This document shows positions 6,821 to 16,078 of a DNA stretch of 18,842 nucleotides, one piece after another (positions within the stretch are counted from its first letter, which is position 1; every line of letters begins with the position of its first letter). The DNA comes from JAXGTD01 sp040775095. Lineage in GTDB: Bacteria > Pseudomonadota > Gammaproteobacteria > Chromatiales > Chromatiaceae. Location of the stretch: the NCBI GenBank assembly GCA_040775095.1, contig JAXGTD010000086.1:1-18842 (forward strand), read 5' to 3'. The notes below the pieces were generated by a model. It searched no databases, had not been told where the DNA came from, and was given only the letters and a program-made list of their open reading frames with translations. A program made the translations under genes and the position numbers.

Positions 6821-7675
6821 ATGCAACACAACAGTCCCCGCTCCATCCTGATCACCGGCTGCTCCAGCGGCATCGGCCACGCCTGCGCACATGGGCTGAC
6901 GCGGCGGGGCTGGCAGGTCGTGGCATCGGCGCGGCGTGCCTCCGATGTCGCCCGCCTCACCGGCGAAGGCCTGACCGCGGTCCAGCTCGACCTCGACGAC
7001 CCGGCCAGCATTGCCGCCGGACTCGCCAAGACGCTCGCCCTCACGGGTGGGCGGCTCGACGCGCTTTTCAACAACGGCGCCTTCGGCCTGCCCGGGGCCG
7101 TCGAGGACCTGACCCGCGAGGCACTGCGGGCACAGCTGGAGACCAATCTGCTTGGCTGGCACGACCTGACGCGCCGCGTGATCCCGATCATGCGCGCCCA
7201 AGGGCACGGCCGCATCGTGCACAACAGCTCGGTGCTCGGTCTGGTCGCCCTGCCCTATCGCGGGGCCTACGTCGCGAGCAAGTTCGCCCTCGAGGGCCTC
7301 AGCGACACGCTACGCCTCGAGCTGGCGGGAAGCGGCATCGCGGTCTCGCTGATCGAGCCGGGCCCCATCCTCAGCCGCTTCCGCGAGAACGCCTACCGGG
7401 CCTACCAGCGCTATATCGACCCCGCCGGCAGCGTCCACCAGAACACCTATCGGCGCATGATCGCACGCCTGGAAAAGGCTGGCCCGGCCCAGCCGTTCAC
7501 GCTGCCGCCCGAGGCCGTGCTGGGAAAGCTGGTGCACGCGTTGGACAGCCGCCACCCGCGACCGCGCTACTACGTCACCCTGCCGACCCACCTGCTCGGC
7601 GCACTGCGCCGCGTACTGTCCACCCGCGCGCTGGACTGGTTACTGCGCAAGGTCTCACGCGGCGGCGCCGGCTGA
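6821..7675 (+). CDS. Short-chain dehydrogenase/reductase, YbbO-like
   Basis: 284 residues with classical SDR features in order: a Rossmann nucleotide-binding motif TGCSSGIG near residue 12, a DLDD segment near residue 57, an NNGAFG version of the NNAG motif near residue 84, the catalytic Ser region HNSSVLG, and the YVASK active-site motif. IEPGPI follows, as in E. coli YbbO, which it resembles over most of its length (LITGCSSGIG, GRIV..SSV.GL, GAY.ASK, VSLIEPGPI). Such enzymes are cytoplasmic NAD(P)H-dependent oxidoreductases; YbbO has been linked to aldehyde reduction. The Arg-rich segment after the first strand (SARRASD) hints at NADP. It ends two bases from the convergent gshA stop. Exact substrate unknown. 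Confidence 0.9.
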   Translation: MQHNSPRSILITGCSSGIGHACAHGLTRRGWQVVASARRASDVARLTGEGLTAVQLDLDDPASIAAGLAKTLALTGGRLDALFNNGAFGLPGAVEDLTREALRAQLETNLLGWHDLTRRVIPIMRAQGHGRIVHNSSVLGLVALPYRGAYVASKFALEGLSDTLRLELAGSGIAVSLIEPGPILSRFRENAYRAYQRYIDPAGSVHQNTYRRMIARLEKAGPAQPFTLPPEAVLGKLVHALDSRHPRPRYYVTLPTHLLGALRRVLSTRALDWLLRKVSRGGAG

Positions 7676-7677
7676 GA

Positions 7678-9300
7678 TCAGTCGGGTGGACGCAGCTCCA
7701 CCGGGCGCAGCTCGCTTTGAGCGAAATAGCGACGCAGAAACTCGTCGAAATCGATGTCGTCAGCGGCCTCGATCTGGCGCTGGCGCTCGAGCGAGCCCTG
7801 TGCCAGCCCCGAGAGCCAGGCGGCGCGCTCGGGGGCCAGGCTCAGGGACTGGAAATAGTCACGATGCTGTTCGCTCAGACGGCGTGCCAGCACGGCAAAG
7901 CCCTCCCCGCGTTCACGCATCTCGGCGAGCATCCGTGCCGACGGGGTCAGCTCGGGATCACGCACCTTCGCCTGCTGTGAGCGCACGCTCGCCCCGTGCG
8001 GGCCATCGCTACCCCCATCGATCAACTCGGCGACGGCCACCATGCCCTCGAGCACCTCGCCCGCCCAGTCGGCCAGCGCGACCCGCTTGCGGCCGCGCTC
8101 CAGCGTCAGGCCCGGCTCTCGCCCACGATGGGCGGCCAGCACCTGGTTGCGATCGATGGCGCCGCGCTCGCGCGCGTCGATGCGGGTGCCCCCGGAGAGC
8201 AGGCAGTAGCACATCAAGGTCGCGAGAAAGTGCATCTGCTCCGCATCGATGCCCAGCGGCAGGAACGCGTTGACGTCCACGGATCGCAACTCGACGTAGC
8301 GGATGCCGCGCCGGCGCAGCGCGAGCGTGGGGCGCTCCATCCATTCGGTGAGCTGTTTCGGACGCACGGTGCTGTAGTACTCGTTCTCGATCTGCAGGAC
8401 GTGGTCGTTGAGCTGCTCGTAGCGTCCCCCGACCTTGACCCCAATGGTCTCATACTGTGGACAGGGGGTCTCGATCGCCCAGGTAAGGCTGCGGATGTAG
8501 GCATCCAGGCTGTCGTAGCTGGCCTTCATGCCCGTGCCTTCTTCCTGCCGGTTCTGATATCCGATGTCCCCCATCCGCAGCGATGTCGCGTAGGGGTAGA
8601 AATAGGTGTTGGCGTCGAACGACTGCAGATCGGTCCGCGCATCCCGCACGAAGCTCTTGCACACCGCCGGCGAGGCCCCGAACAGATAGGGGACGAGCCA
8701 GCCCAGGCGCTGCAGATTGCGGATCATCGCCATGTAGGCATCGCGGCGGATCGCGTCGAGCCCCCCGGAGTGACCGGCGATGTCACGAAAAACGGGCCAA
8801 AACGTTTCGTGCACGGAAAAATTGAAATGCACGCCCGCGATGATCTGCATGGTCCGGCCGTAGCGGTTGCCCAGGCCGCGCCGATACACGGTCTTCATCG
8901 TCCCGGCATTGGAGCTCCCGTAACGCGCCAGAGGCACCGCCGCTCCCCCCCCGAGCACACAGGGCATGCTCGCGCCCCACAAGAGCTCGTCGCCGAGGTG
9001 ACGATAGGTGAACAGGTGCAGGTCGCGCAGAAAGCCGAGCGCATCCGCGACACTGCCCAGGGCTGGCGTCACCAGCTCGATGAGGGCCTCGGAGAAGTCC
9101 GTCGTGATGTGCGGATGGGTCAGCGCCGAGCCGAGCGCCGGCGGATGCGCGGTGGCGGCAACCGAGCCATTGGAGGCGACACGCAGGCCCTCCTTCTCGA
9201 GTCCGACCAGATATCCCCGCAGCAGGGGGGAGACGTTTGCGGCATCCCATGCGCGCAATTGCTTGTAGAGGGCCTCGGAGGCCGCAACGGGGTCTGTCAT
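7678..9300 (-). CDS. gshA: Glutamate--cysteine ligase, proteobacterial type
   Basis: About 540 residues (E. coli GshA has 518). It joins glutamate and cysteine using ATP to give gamma-glutamylcysteine, the first step of glutathione synthesis, in the cytoplasm. Hallmarks of the E. coli-type family are GLEKEGLR near the start, HPHITTDFSEALIELVTP, WGASMPC, a GNRYGRTMQIIAGVHFNFS segment, a MGDIGYQN region, IENEYYSTVRPKQ and YVELRSVDVNAFLPLGID. The ATG at 9300 is chosen; an in-frame GTG at 9318 would add six residues. Neither has a clear Shine-Dalgarno. It lies downstream of pilR on the same strand with a 133-base gap. No gshB is present in the window. Confidence 0.96.
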   Translation of the reverse strand: MTDPVAASEALYKQLRAWDAANVSPLLRGYLVGLEKEGLRVASNGSVAATAHPPALGSALTHPHITTDFSEALIELVTPALGSVADALGFLRDLHLFTYRHLGDELLWGASMPCVLGGGAAVPLARYGSSNAGTMKTVYRRGLGNRYGRTMQIIAGVHFNFSVHETFWPVFRDIAGHSGGLDAIRRDAYMAMIRNLQRLGWLVPYLFGASPAVCKSFVRDARTDLQSFDANTYFYPYATSLRMGDIGYQNRQEEGTGMKASYDSLDAYIRSLTWAIETPCPQYETIGVKVGGRYEQLNDHVLQIENEYYSTVRPKQLTEWMERPTLALRRRGIRYVELRSVDVNAFLPLGIDAEQMHFLATLMCYCLLSGGTRIDARERGAIDRNQVLAAHRGREPGLTLERGRKRVALADWAGEVLEGMVAVAELIDGGSDGPHGASVRSQQAKVRDPELTPSARMLAEMRERGEGFAVLARRLSEQHRDYFQSLSLAPERAAWLSGLAQGSLERQRQIEAADDIDFDEFLRRYFAQSELRPVELRPPD

Positions 9301-9433
9301 CGGGAAGGTTTCGTACACTGATAGCAGGGGATTAGATCAAACCGGCGTGCTCTCGGGCTGGCGCCGGCACACCCGGCAGCCGCCACCAGGCTCCCCGCTT
9401 CGCCGGGCCCGTTCGCATCAGTCGGCACGGGCG

Positions 9434-10792
9434 TCACCCGTCGAGCCCGAGCTTGCTCAGGCGATAGCGCAACGATCGCGCCGTCATACCGAGGCGCTTC
9501 GCGGCGGCGGTGCGATTCCAGCGGGTCTCGTCGAGGGCCGCGAGGATGGCCTGTCTTTCAATCTCGCCGAGCCGGTCCTCGAGTGCAACCGCCTCGCCAG
9601 CCGCATCCTCGACCACGGGGGGCTCGGCGCCTTGCAGACCCGGGCGTGGCAGGCGCAGATCCTCCGCCCGCAGCACGTCGCGCTCGCACAGCGCGGTGGC
9701 CCGTTCCAGGATGTTTTCCAGCTCCCGCACGTTGCCGGGGAACGGGTAGCGCGTGAGCATCTGCAGTGCGTCATCCGTCAGCGAGGCGGGTTTGGTCCCG
9801 GCGTCCTCCGCGATGCGGGCGAGGATATGCCGCGCGAGCACGGCGACGTCCTCGGGGCGTTCGCGCAGCGGCGGCAGGCTCATGTCAATGACGTTGATGC
9901 GGTAAAACAGGTCCTGCCGGAACGCCCCGCGCTCGACCTCCGTGGCCAGATCGCGATGACTGGCACTGATGATACGCACGTCGACCGGCACCTCGAAGCC
10001 GGCACCGACGGGGCGTACGCTCTTTTGCTGGATCACCCGCAGCAGCTTCACCTGCATGGGCAGTGGCAGATCCGCGATCTCGTCGAGAAACAACGTGCCT
10101 CCCTGGGCAACCTGGAACAGACCGGGTTTGTCGTTGAACGCCCCGGTGAAGCTCCCCTTGCGATGGCCAAACAGCTCGCTCTCGACCAGCTCCGTCGGGA
10201 TAGCTCCGCAATTGACCGGGACGAAAGGATGGTCGGCGCGTGGGCCCTGCTCATGGATCAGGCGCGCGGCGAGCTCCTTGCCCGTGCCACTCTCACCGCT
10301 GATGAACACCGGCGCCTGATTTCGGGCCAGCTTGGCGATCATCGCGCGCAGCTCGTTCATCTGGCGCGAGCCGCCCAGCAGACCGCAGCTCAGTCCTTCG
10401 CTATCGGGCGGGACCGCAACTGGGTTCCGCAGGCGCAGCGCGGCACGGGTGAGGTCGCGCAGGATCTTCAGGTCCAGGGGTTTGGAGACAAAATCGAACG
10501 CACCGGCCTTCATCGCCGCGACCGCGGATTCCATGTTGCCATAGGCCGTGATCACCGCCACCGGCATGCTCGGATAGTGCTCCGCGATATGCCGCACCAG
10601 GTCGGTGCCATCGCCATCGGGCAAACGCATGTCAGTCAGGCAGAAGTCGAAGGTCTGTCCCTGCAGCAGCCGTCTGGCCTCTGCCAGGGTGGTGGCGCTC
10701 CGGGCACGGATCTCCATGCGCGAGAGGGTAATGGTGACCAACTCCAGGATGTCAACCTCATCGTCGATGATGAGGGCCTGCGCTTTGCTCAT
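9434..10792 (-). CDS. pilR: Sigma-54-dependent response regulator PilR
   Basis: 452 residues with NtrC-type architecture. The receiver domain (1-120) has the acidic pocket D10/D11 and the phospho-acceptor D54 in LTDMRLPDG. The AAA+ domain (about 140-375) has Walker A GESGTGKE, the sigma-54 contact loop as GSFTGA rather than GAFTGA, and Walker B GGTLFLDEIADLP. The C-terminus has a Fis-type helix-turn-helix (NRTAAAKRLGMTARSLRYRL). The GSFTGA form and KPGLFQ after it match Pseudomonas PilR. PilR activates sigma-54 transcription of pilin and related genes when phosphorylated by PilS. It follows pilS by 17 bases with GGAG before the ATG, so the two form one operon. Confidence 0.93.
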   Translation of the reverse strand: MSKAQALIIDDEVDILELVTITLSRMEIRARSATTLAEARRLLQGQTFDFCLTDMRLPDGDGTDLVRHIAEHYPSMPVAVITAYGNMESAVAAMKAGAFDFVSKPLDLKILRDLTRAALRLRNPVAVPPDSEGLSCGLLGGSRQMNELRAMIAKLARNQAPVFISGESGTGKELAARLIHEQGPRADHPFVPVNCGAIPTELVESELFGHRKGSFTGAFNDKPGLFQVAQGGTLFLDEIADLPLPMQVKLLRVIQQKSVRPVGAGFEVPVDVRIISASHRDLATEVERGAFRQDLFYRINVIDMSLPPLRERPEDVAVLARHILARIAEDAGTKPASLTDDALQMLTRYPFPGNVRELENILERATALCERDVLRAEDLRLPRPGLQGAEPPVVEDAAGEAVALEDRLGEIERQAILAALDETRWNRTAAAKRLGMTARSLRYRLSKLGLDG

Positions 10793-10810
10793 CCGATACT
10801 GTCTCCGGGG

Positions 10811-12418
10811 TCAGTCGATGAACGTCAGGCGAAAGCTCGCCCCCGGCTCATCGCGCTCAATATACTCCAAGCGCATGCCGTTGGCCTCGGCCAGCTCGCG
10901 GGCCGCGTACAGGCCCAGACCACTGCCGTGGCGGCTGGTCGTGAAGAAAGGCTCGAAGATCTCGCGCACGATCTCCGGCGGCACACCCGGCCCGGCGTCG
11001 CTCACCGTCAGCCAGACCTCGGGATTTCGCGTTGCCAACGGACGAACCTGTATGACCACCCGGGCCGGCTCTCCGTCGGCGTGACCGTGCCTGAAAGCAT
11101 TGTCGCAGAGGTTGCGCAGGATCTGGCCGAGGTGTCGCGGGTCCACGTTGACGACAAGCGGCTCGTCCGGGAAATCGAGCCGCAGGCACTGGACATCGAC
11201 ACGGTTGCTGTCGGCATATTCCTGCCGGAGCTCCGCGAGCCAGGCACAGAGCTCGACGGGCTCGGGCTCGGCCTGATGACGCCCGGAGAGTGCGAGCACG
11301 CTGGTCACGGTCTCGTCGATGCGCCGGGCGTTGCGGGAGATGATGTCGAGCAGGTGTCGATCCTGCTGCCCGAGCGACTCGGACTCGGCCAGCAGCTGGG
11401 TTGCATGGGTGACCGAGGAGAGCGGGTTGCGGACGTTGTGGGCGATGCTCGCGGTGAGCCGCCCCAACGACGCGAGCTTCATCTCCTGCGCCTGGCGCGC
11501 CAGCTCGCGGTGGTCGCGCAGGTAGATGAGCGCACCGCTGGAGCGGTCGTCGCCGAGCAACTGCAGCGTCGGCAACACCTCGCGCTCGCCGATGGATAGC
11601 ACCGGGCTGGTCACATGCTGACCGCGCAGCTCGCGATGAAACCAGTTTGCCAGATCTGCCGCGGCATCGACCAGCGGCGTACCCGCTCCGGCCTGCGGTG
11701 CGCCGAGCAGGCCGCGCGCCGCGTGATTGAGCAGCACGATGTCACGCTCGCCGTCGACGACGACGATGCCGATCGACATGCTGCGGATCACGTACTCGTT
11801 GAGCTTGGAGAGGTCGGCGATATCGACCTTGCGTCGTGCCGCCAGCGTCTCGGTCTCGCGGATACGCGCGGTCAGCACATGGGCCATCAGGGCCACGGCA
11901 AAATAGGTCAGGCCCAGAAGGCCGGCCTGGGTGTAGGTCCCGGACTGGCTGTCCTCGTAGAGCTGCGCATAGACCTGTTGTGCGATGACGGCCAGCGTGG
12001 CCAGCGACGCGAACAACAGGGAAAGCCGTCCCTCCATCAACAGTGCGCCGGCCGTGACGGCAATGGCCGACAAAAGCCCCAGTCCGGTGGCAACGCCACC
12101 GCTGACGTGCATCAGCAGGGTGTAGATGCCGATATCGAGAAACACGGCCAGCTCGATCTGGTGCTCACGCGACGGCCAACCGGCGACGATGAACAGGCCA
12201 CTGAGCAGGATCAGCACCCCTTGCATCGCGAGAATGGCGCGCGCCAAACGTGGATCCGCCGAGCTGCCCGGCCATGGCGTGTCCGAGGCATAGGTGAACA
12301 TCAGGATCAGGACCGATGCCAGCACCAGGCGATACAGGAACAGCCAGGTGAGGGCGTCGTGACCAAGAAAACCGGGGCGCCGCGCGGCGCGGACCAGGAT
12401 CGGGTGCTTGTCTGACAT
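10811..12418 (-). CDS. pilS: Sensor histidine kinase PilS
   Basis: 535 residues, close to P. aeruginosa PilS. About six hydrophobic segments lie within residues 24-185, placing the N-terminus in the inner membrane. A PAS-like segment (about 205-300) links to a HisKA domain with SIAHNVRNPLSSV, the phospho-acceptor being His327. The catalytic HATPase domain shows the N box NLCDNAFRHG, G1 DAGPGV, F box FEPFFTT and G2 GSGLGLY. PilS controls PilR and thereby type IV pilus genes; in Pseudomonas it senses pilin in the membrane. The residue after His327 is Asn, where the acidic Glu of HExxNP is expected. The ATG at 12418 has GGAG 12 bases upstream. It is divergent from sucC. Confidence 0.92.
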   Translation of the reverse strand: MSDKHPILVRAARRPGFLGHDALTWLFLYRLVLASVLILMFTYASDTPWPGSSADPRLARAILAMQGVLILLSGLFIVAGWPSREHQIELAVFLDIGIYTLLMHVSGGVATGLGLLSAIAVTAGALLMEGRLSLLFASLATLAVIAQQVYAQLYEDSQSGTYTQAGLLGLTYFAVALMAHVLTARIRETETLAARRKVDIADLSKLNEYVIRSMSIGIVVVDGERDIVLLNHAARGLLGAPQAGAGTPLVDAAADLANWFHRELRGQHVTSPVLSIGEREVLPTLQLLGDDRSSGALIYLRDHRELARQAQEMKLASLGRLTASIAHNVRNPLSSVTHATQLLAESESLGQQDRHLLDIISRNARRIDETVTSVLALSGRHQAEPEPVELCAWLAELRQEYADSNRVDVQCLRLDFPDEPLVVNVDPRHLGQILRNLCDNAFRHGHADGEPARVVIQVRPLATRNPEVWLTVSDAGPGVPPEIVREIFEPFFTTSRHGSGLGLYAARELAEANGMRLEYIERDEPGASFRLTFID

Positions 12419-12470
12419 GGTTGGTCATGGCTCCACGCCAGCGCGAGAACGGCGCGGGCGTCCGCGGATT

Positions 12471-12500
12471 TTGGCAACTTCCCACTCGTTGGCCCAGAAT
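12471..12500 (+). promoter_or_regulatory. Candidate sigma-70 promoter for sucCD
   Basis: TTGGCA (12471-12476, five of six consensus), an 18-base spacer and CAGAAT (12495-12500, four of six). It would give a leader of roughly 78 bases before sucC, within the 166-base divergent gap with pilS. Confidence 0.4.
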
Positions 12501-12584
12501 AGCGGTGGCGGCGAGGCCCCGGTTCCGGCGATGGGAGCACGGGCGCGCCGAACGTGCTCCTGGGCTCAAAGAGGGTGGGATTGG

Positions 12585-13765
<1,181 letters not shown>

Positions 13766-13769
<4 letters not shown>

Positions 13770-14638
13770 GCGTGCTCGTCGATGCCAACACCCGCCTGAT
13801 CTGCCAGGGGTTCACCGGCAAGCAGGGCACTTTCCACAGCCAGCAGGCCATCGCCTACGGGACCAACATGGTCGGCGGCGTCACCCCGGGCAAGGGAGGA
13901 CAGGCACACCTGGACCTACCGGTGTTCGATACGGTGCACGAGGCCGTTCGCGAGGCCGGCGCCAACGCCACGATGATCTACGTGCCGGCGGCATTCGCCG
14001 CCGATGCGATCCTCGAGGCCGCCGACGCCGGTATCGGTGTGATCGTGTGCATCACCGAGGGGATCCCGGTGCTGGACATGCTGCGTGTCAAGGCCGCGCT
14101 TGCCGGATCCCGCTCCGTGCTGATCGGTCCCAACTGCCCCGGCATCATCACACCCGGGGCGTGCAAGATCGGCATCATGCCCGGGAGCATCCATCGACCC
14201 GGGCGCGTCGGTATCGTGTCGCGCTCCGGAACCCTGACCTATGAGGCGGTTGCGCAGACGACCCGGGAAGGCGTCGGGCAGAGCACCTGTATCGGCATCG
14301 GTGGCGATCCGATCCAGGGACTGGACTTCGTCGACTGCCTGCGGCTGTTCGAGGCCGACGACCAGACCGAGGCCGTACTCATGGTTGGTGAGATCGGGGG
14401 CAGCGCGGAAGAAGAGGCCGCGGCCTACATTGCCGCGCACCTGTCCAAACCCGTCGTAGCCTACATCGCCGGCGTGACCGCCCCGGCGGGCAAGCGCATG
14501 GGGCATGCCGGGGCGATCGTGACCGGGGGCAAGGGCACCGCCGAGGGCAAGTACCGGGCACTGGAGGACGCCGGCGTCACGACGGTCCGCTCGCCGGCGG
14601 AGCTCGGCGCCCGGGTCGCGGCGAGGTTGCGGGCCTGA
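13766..14638 (+). CDS. sucD: Succinyl-CoA synthetase alpha subunit
   Basis: 290 residues, the family length. The N-terminal CoA-binding Rossmann domain has CQGFTGKQGTFHSQQAI and GGVTPGKGG; the ligase domain has IGPNCPGIITP and the active-site His247 in GKRMGHAGAIV, which is phosphorylated during catalysis. A strong GGAGGTG lies five bases before the ATG, inside the end of sucC, and the ATGA overlap indicates translational coupling with the beta subunit. No oddities were seen. Confidence 0.98.
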
Positions 14639-14689
14639 GGGACCGCCCCGCGCGCGGCAGCGGCCCGCTCCGGGGCTTCTCCCTGGTCG

Positions 14690-14730
14690 TTGCCGGCGCC
14701 GCCCGCCGCACTGTCGCGGCGGGATGGCAA
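14690..14730. terminator. GC-rich hairpin after sucD, probable terminator
   Basis: CCCGCCGC (14702-14709) and GCGGCGGG (14716-14723) pair perfectly over 8 bp around a 6-base loop. Outer TTGCC (14690-14694) and GGCAA (14726-14730) can extend the structure with unpaired bases between. There is no T-run after it, so Rho-independent termination is not certain. It ends just before the glnB promoter. Confidence 0.5.
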
Positions 14731-14740
14731 ACGCCCGGCC

Positions 14741-14755
14741 TGGCTCTTATACTGC
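14741..14755 (+). promoter_or_regulatory. Sigma-54 (-24/-12) promoter for glnB
   Basis: The 15-mer TGGCTCTTATACTGC has GG at the -24 position and GC at -12 with exactly ten bases between, matching TGGCAC-N5-TTGC except at two positions. Transcription would start near 14767, leaving a leader of about 28 bases. A TATACT within the same stretch could also serve as a sigma-70 -10, but no -35 accompanies it. Confidence 0.6.
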
Positions 14756-14794
14756 GGCCGTAAAAGTAGCCACCCTGTCCGACGGAGATACGTA

Positions 14795-15133
14795 ATGAAG
14801 AAGGTCGAAGCCATCATCAAGCCGTTCAAGCTCGACGATGTCCGCGAGGCATTGTCCAACGCCGGCATCACCGGTATGACCGCGATCGAGGTCAAGGGCT
14901 TCGGGCGACAGAAGGGCCACACCGAGCTGTATCGCGGCGCCGAGTACGTGGTCGATTTCCTGCCCAAGGTGAAGATCGAGCTGGTCTTGGCGGACAGCCA
15001 GCTCGACGTGTGCGTCGAGGCGATCACCAAGGCCGCGCGCACTGGAAAGATCGGGGATGGCAAGATCTTCATCAGCAGCGTGGACCGCGTGGTGCGCATT
15101 CGCACCGGCGAGGAAGACGAGGCGGCCATCTGA
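14795..15133 (+). CDS. glnB: Nitrogen regulatory protein PII
   Basis: 112 residues, the family length. It is a trimeric cytoplasmic signal protein that senses 2-oxoglutarate and ATP/ADP and controls GlnE, NtrB or AmtB. The T-loop carries the uridylylation site Tyr51 in HTELYRGAEYVVDFLPK. The second PII signature TGKIGDGKIF and the C-terminal IRTGEEDEAAI are present. The ending EEDEAAI is closer to E. coli GlnB (EEDDAAI) than to GlnK (EADEAAL), so glnB is preferred, though GlnB and GlnK are hard to separate by sequence. GGAG lies seven bases before the ATG. There is no amtB or glnA next to it; bamD converges on it. Confidence 0.96.
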   Translation: MKKVEAIIKPFKLDDVREALSNAGITGMTAIEVKGFGRQKGHTELYRGAEYVVDFLPKVKIELVLADSQLDVCVEAITKAARTGKIGDGKIFISSVDRVVRIRTGEEDEAAI

Positions 15134-15207
15134 CCAGACCGGGGCGCTCGAGCGCACGCCCCCGTGCAGCCCCGGTTGGCGAATGCGGCAGATGGCGGAC
15201 GGCGGCG

Positions 15208-16026
15208 TCAGTTCCGGTCGAAGCCGACATACTCCCAGACCTTCCGCCCGAGACTGACCTCGCCCGGCTTGGGGCTGTCATCGAGCAAACGCCCGGCCTC
15301 TTTATTCAATGTCAGCACCCGTTGGGCGTCGGCCGCCAGCTGTTTCTCACCCAGATTGGTGTAGGCCTCGACCATGATGTTCAGCGCGTCCTCGACCGCG
15401 CTGGTTCGCTGGAAACGCTCGATCACGTACTGGGCCCGGTTGGCCGCGGCCACATAGGCCCCGCGCTTCATGTAATAGCGCGCGACGTGGATCTCATTTT
15501 TTGCCAGGTTGCTGCGCAGATAGAGCATTCGCTGACGGGCGTCGGCGGCATACTTGCTGTCCGGGTAGAGGCGCACGAGCTCGGAGAAGTCCTGGAACGC
15601 GTCGAGTGCCGACCCGGGATCACGCTGTGACGGGTCCGAGGGCACGAAACGGTCGAGAAAGCCGACACTGCGGTTGTAATTGACGATGCCCTTCAGATAA
15701 TAGGCATAGTCGACGTACGGGTTTTGCGGATACAGCTTGATGAAGCGGTCGGCCGCGGCGATGGCCTCGTCGGGCCGATCCGCCTTGTAGTAAGCGTAAG
15801 CGACATCGAGCTGCGACTGCATCGCGAATCGCCCGAAGGGGTAACGGGTCTCGAGTTTTTCGAACAGCTCAATGGCGCGCTCGTAATTGGCGCTATCCAT
15901 CTCTGCCGCCGCCTTGTTGTAAAGCTCGTTGGCGCTCCAGCCCTCGGTCTCGTCATACTCCTTGCCAAACACGCCGCACCCGGACAGGACGGCCCCAGAG
16001 ATCAGTATTACCAGCAGCAACCGCAT
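15208..16026 (-). CDS. bamD: Outer-membrane assembly lipoprotein BamD
   Basis: 272 residues (E. coli BamD 245). The lipoprotein signal peptide is MRLLLVILISGAVLSGC with the lipobox LSGC and the acylated Cys at residue 17. The mature part is built of TPR-like repeats, visible as recurring helices such as NELYNKAAAEMDSANYERAI, LDVAYAYYKADRPDEAI and GAYVAAANRAQYVIERF. BamD is an essential partner of BamA in inserting beta-barrel proteins into the outer membrane, acting on the periplasmic side. The frame extends upstream to 16350, but the signal peptide fixes the start at 16026. It is divergent from rluD, as in E. coli, and converges with glnB (74-base gap). Confidence 0.96.
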   Translation of the reverse strand: MRLLLVILISGAVLSGCGVFGKEYDETEGWSANELYNKAAAEMDSANYERAIELFEKLETRYPFGRFAMQSQLDVAYAYYKADRPDEAIAAADRFIKLYPQNPYVDYAYYLKGIVNYNRSVGFLDRFVPSDPSQRDPGSALDAFQDFSELVRLYPDSKYAADARQRMLYLRSNLAKNEIHVARYYMKRGAYVAAANRAQYVIERFQRTSAVEDALNIMVEAYTNLGEKQLAADAQRVLTLNKEAGRLLDDSPKPGEVSLGRKVWEYVGFDRN

Positions 16027-16061
16027 CGTCGTGAATCCGAATCTGCTCAGGAAATCGCGCC

Positions 16062-16067
16062 AGTATA
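16062..16067 (-). promoter_or_regulatory. Candidate -10 element (TATACT) for bamD
   Basis: Minus-strand TATACT lies about 36 bases before the bamD ATG and differs from TATAAT at one base. No good -35 match lies at the expected distance; that region would fall within the first codons of rluD as annotated. Confidence 0.38.
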
Positions 16068-16078
16068 GCGAAACCGCG

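Noticed and set aside
9347..11599. A 750-codon plus-strand open frame across pilR and pilS
   Set aside because: It is antisense to two genes with complete catalytic motifs; the product looks like typical GC-rich shadow sequence.
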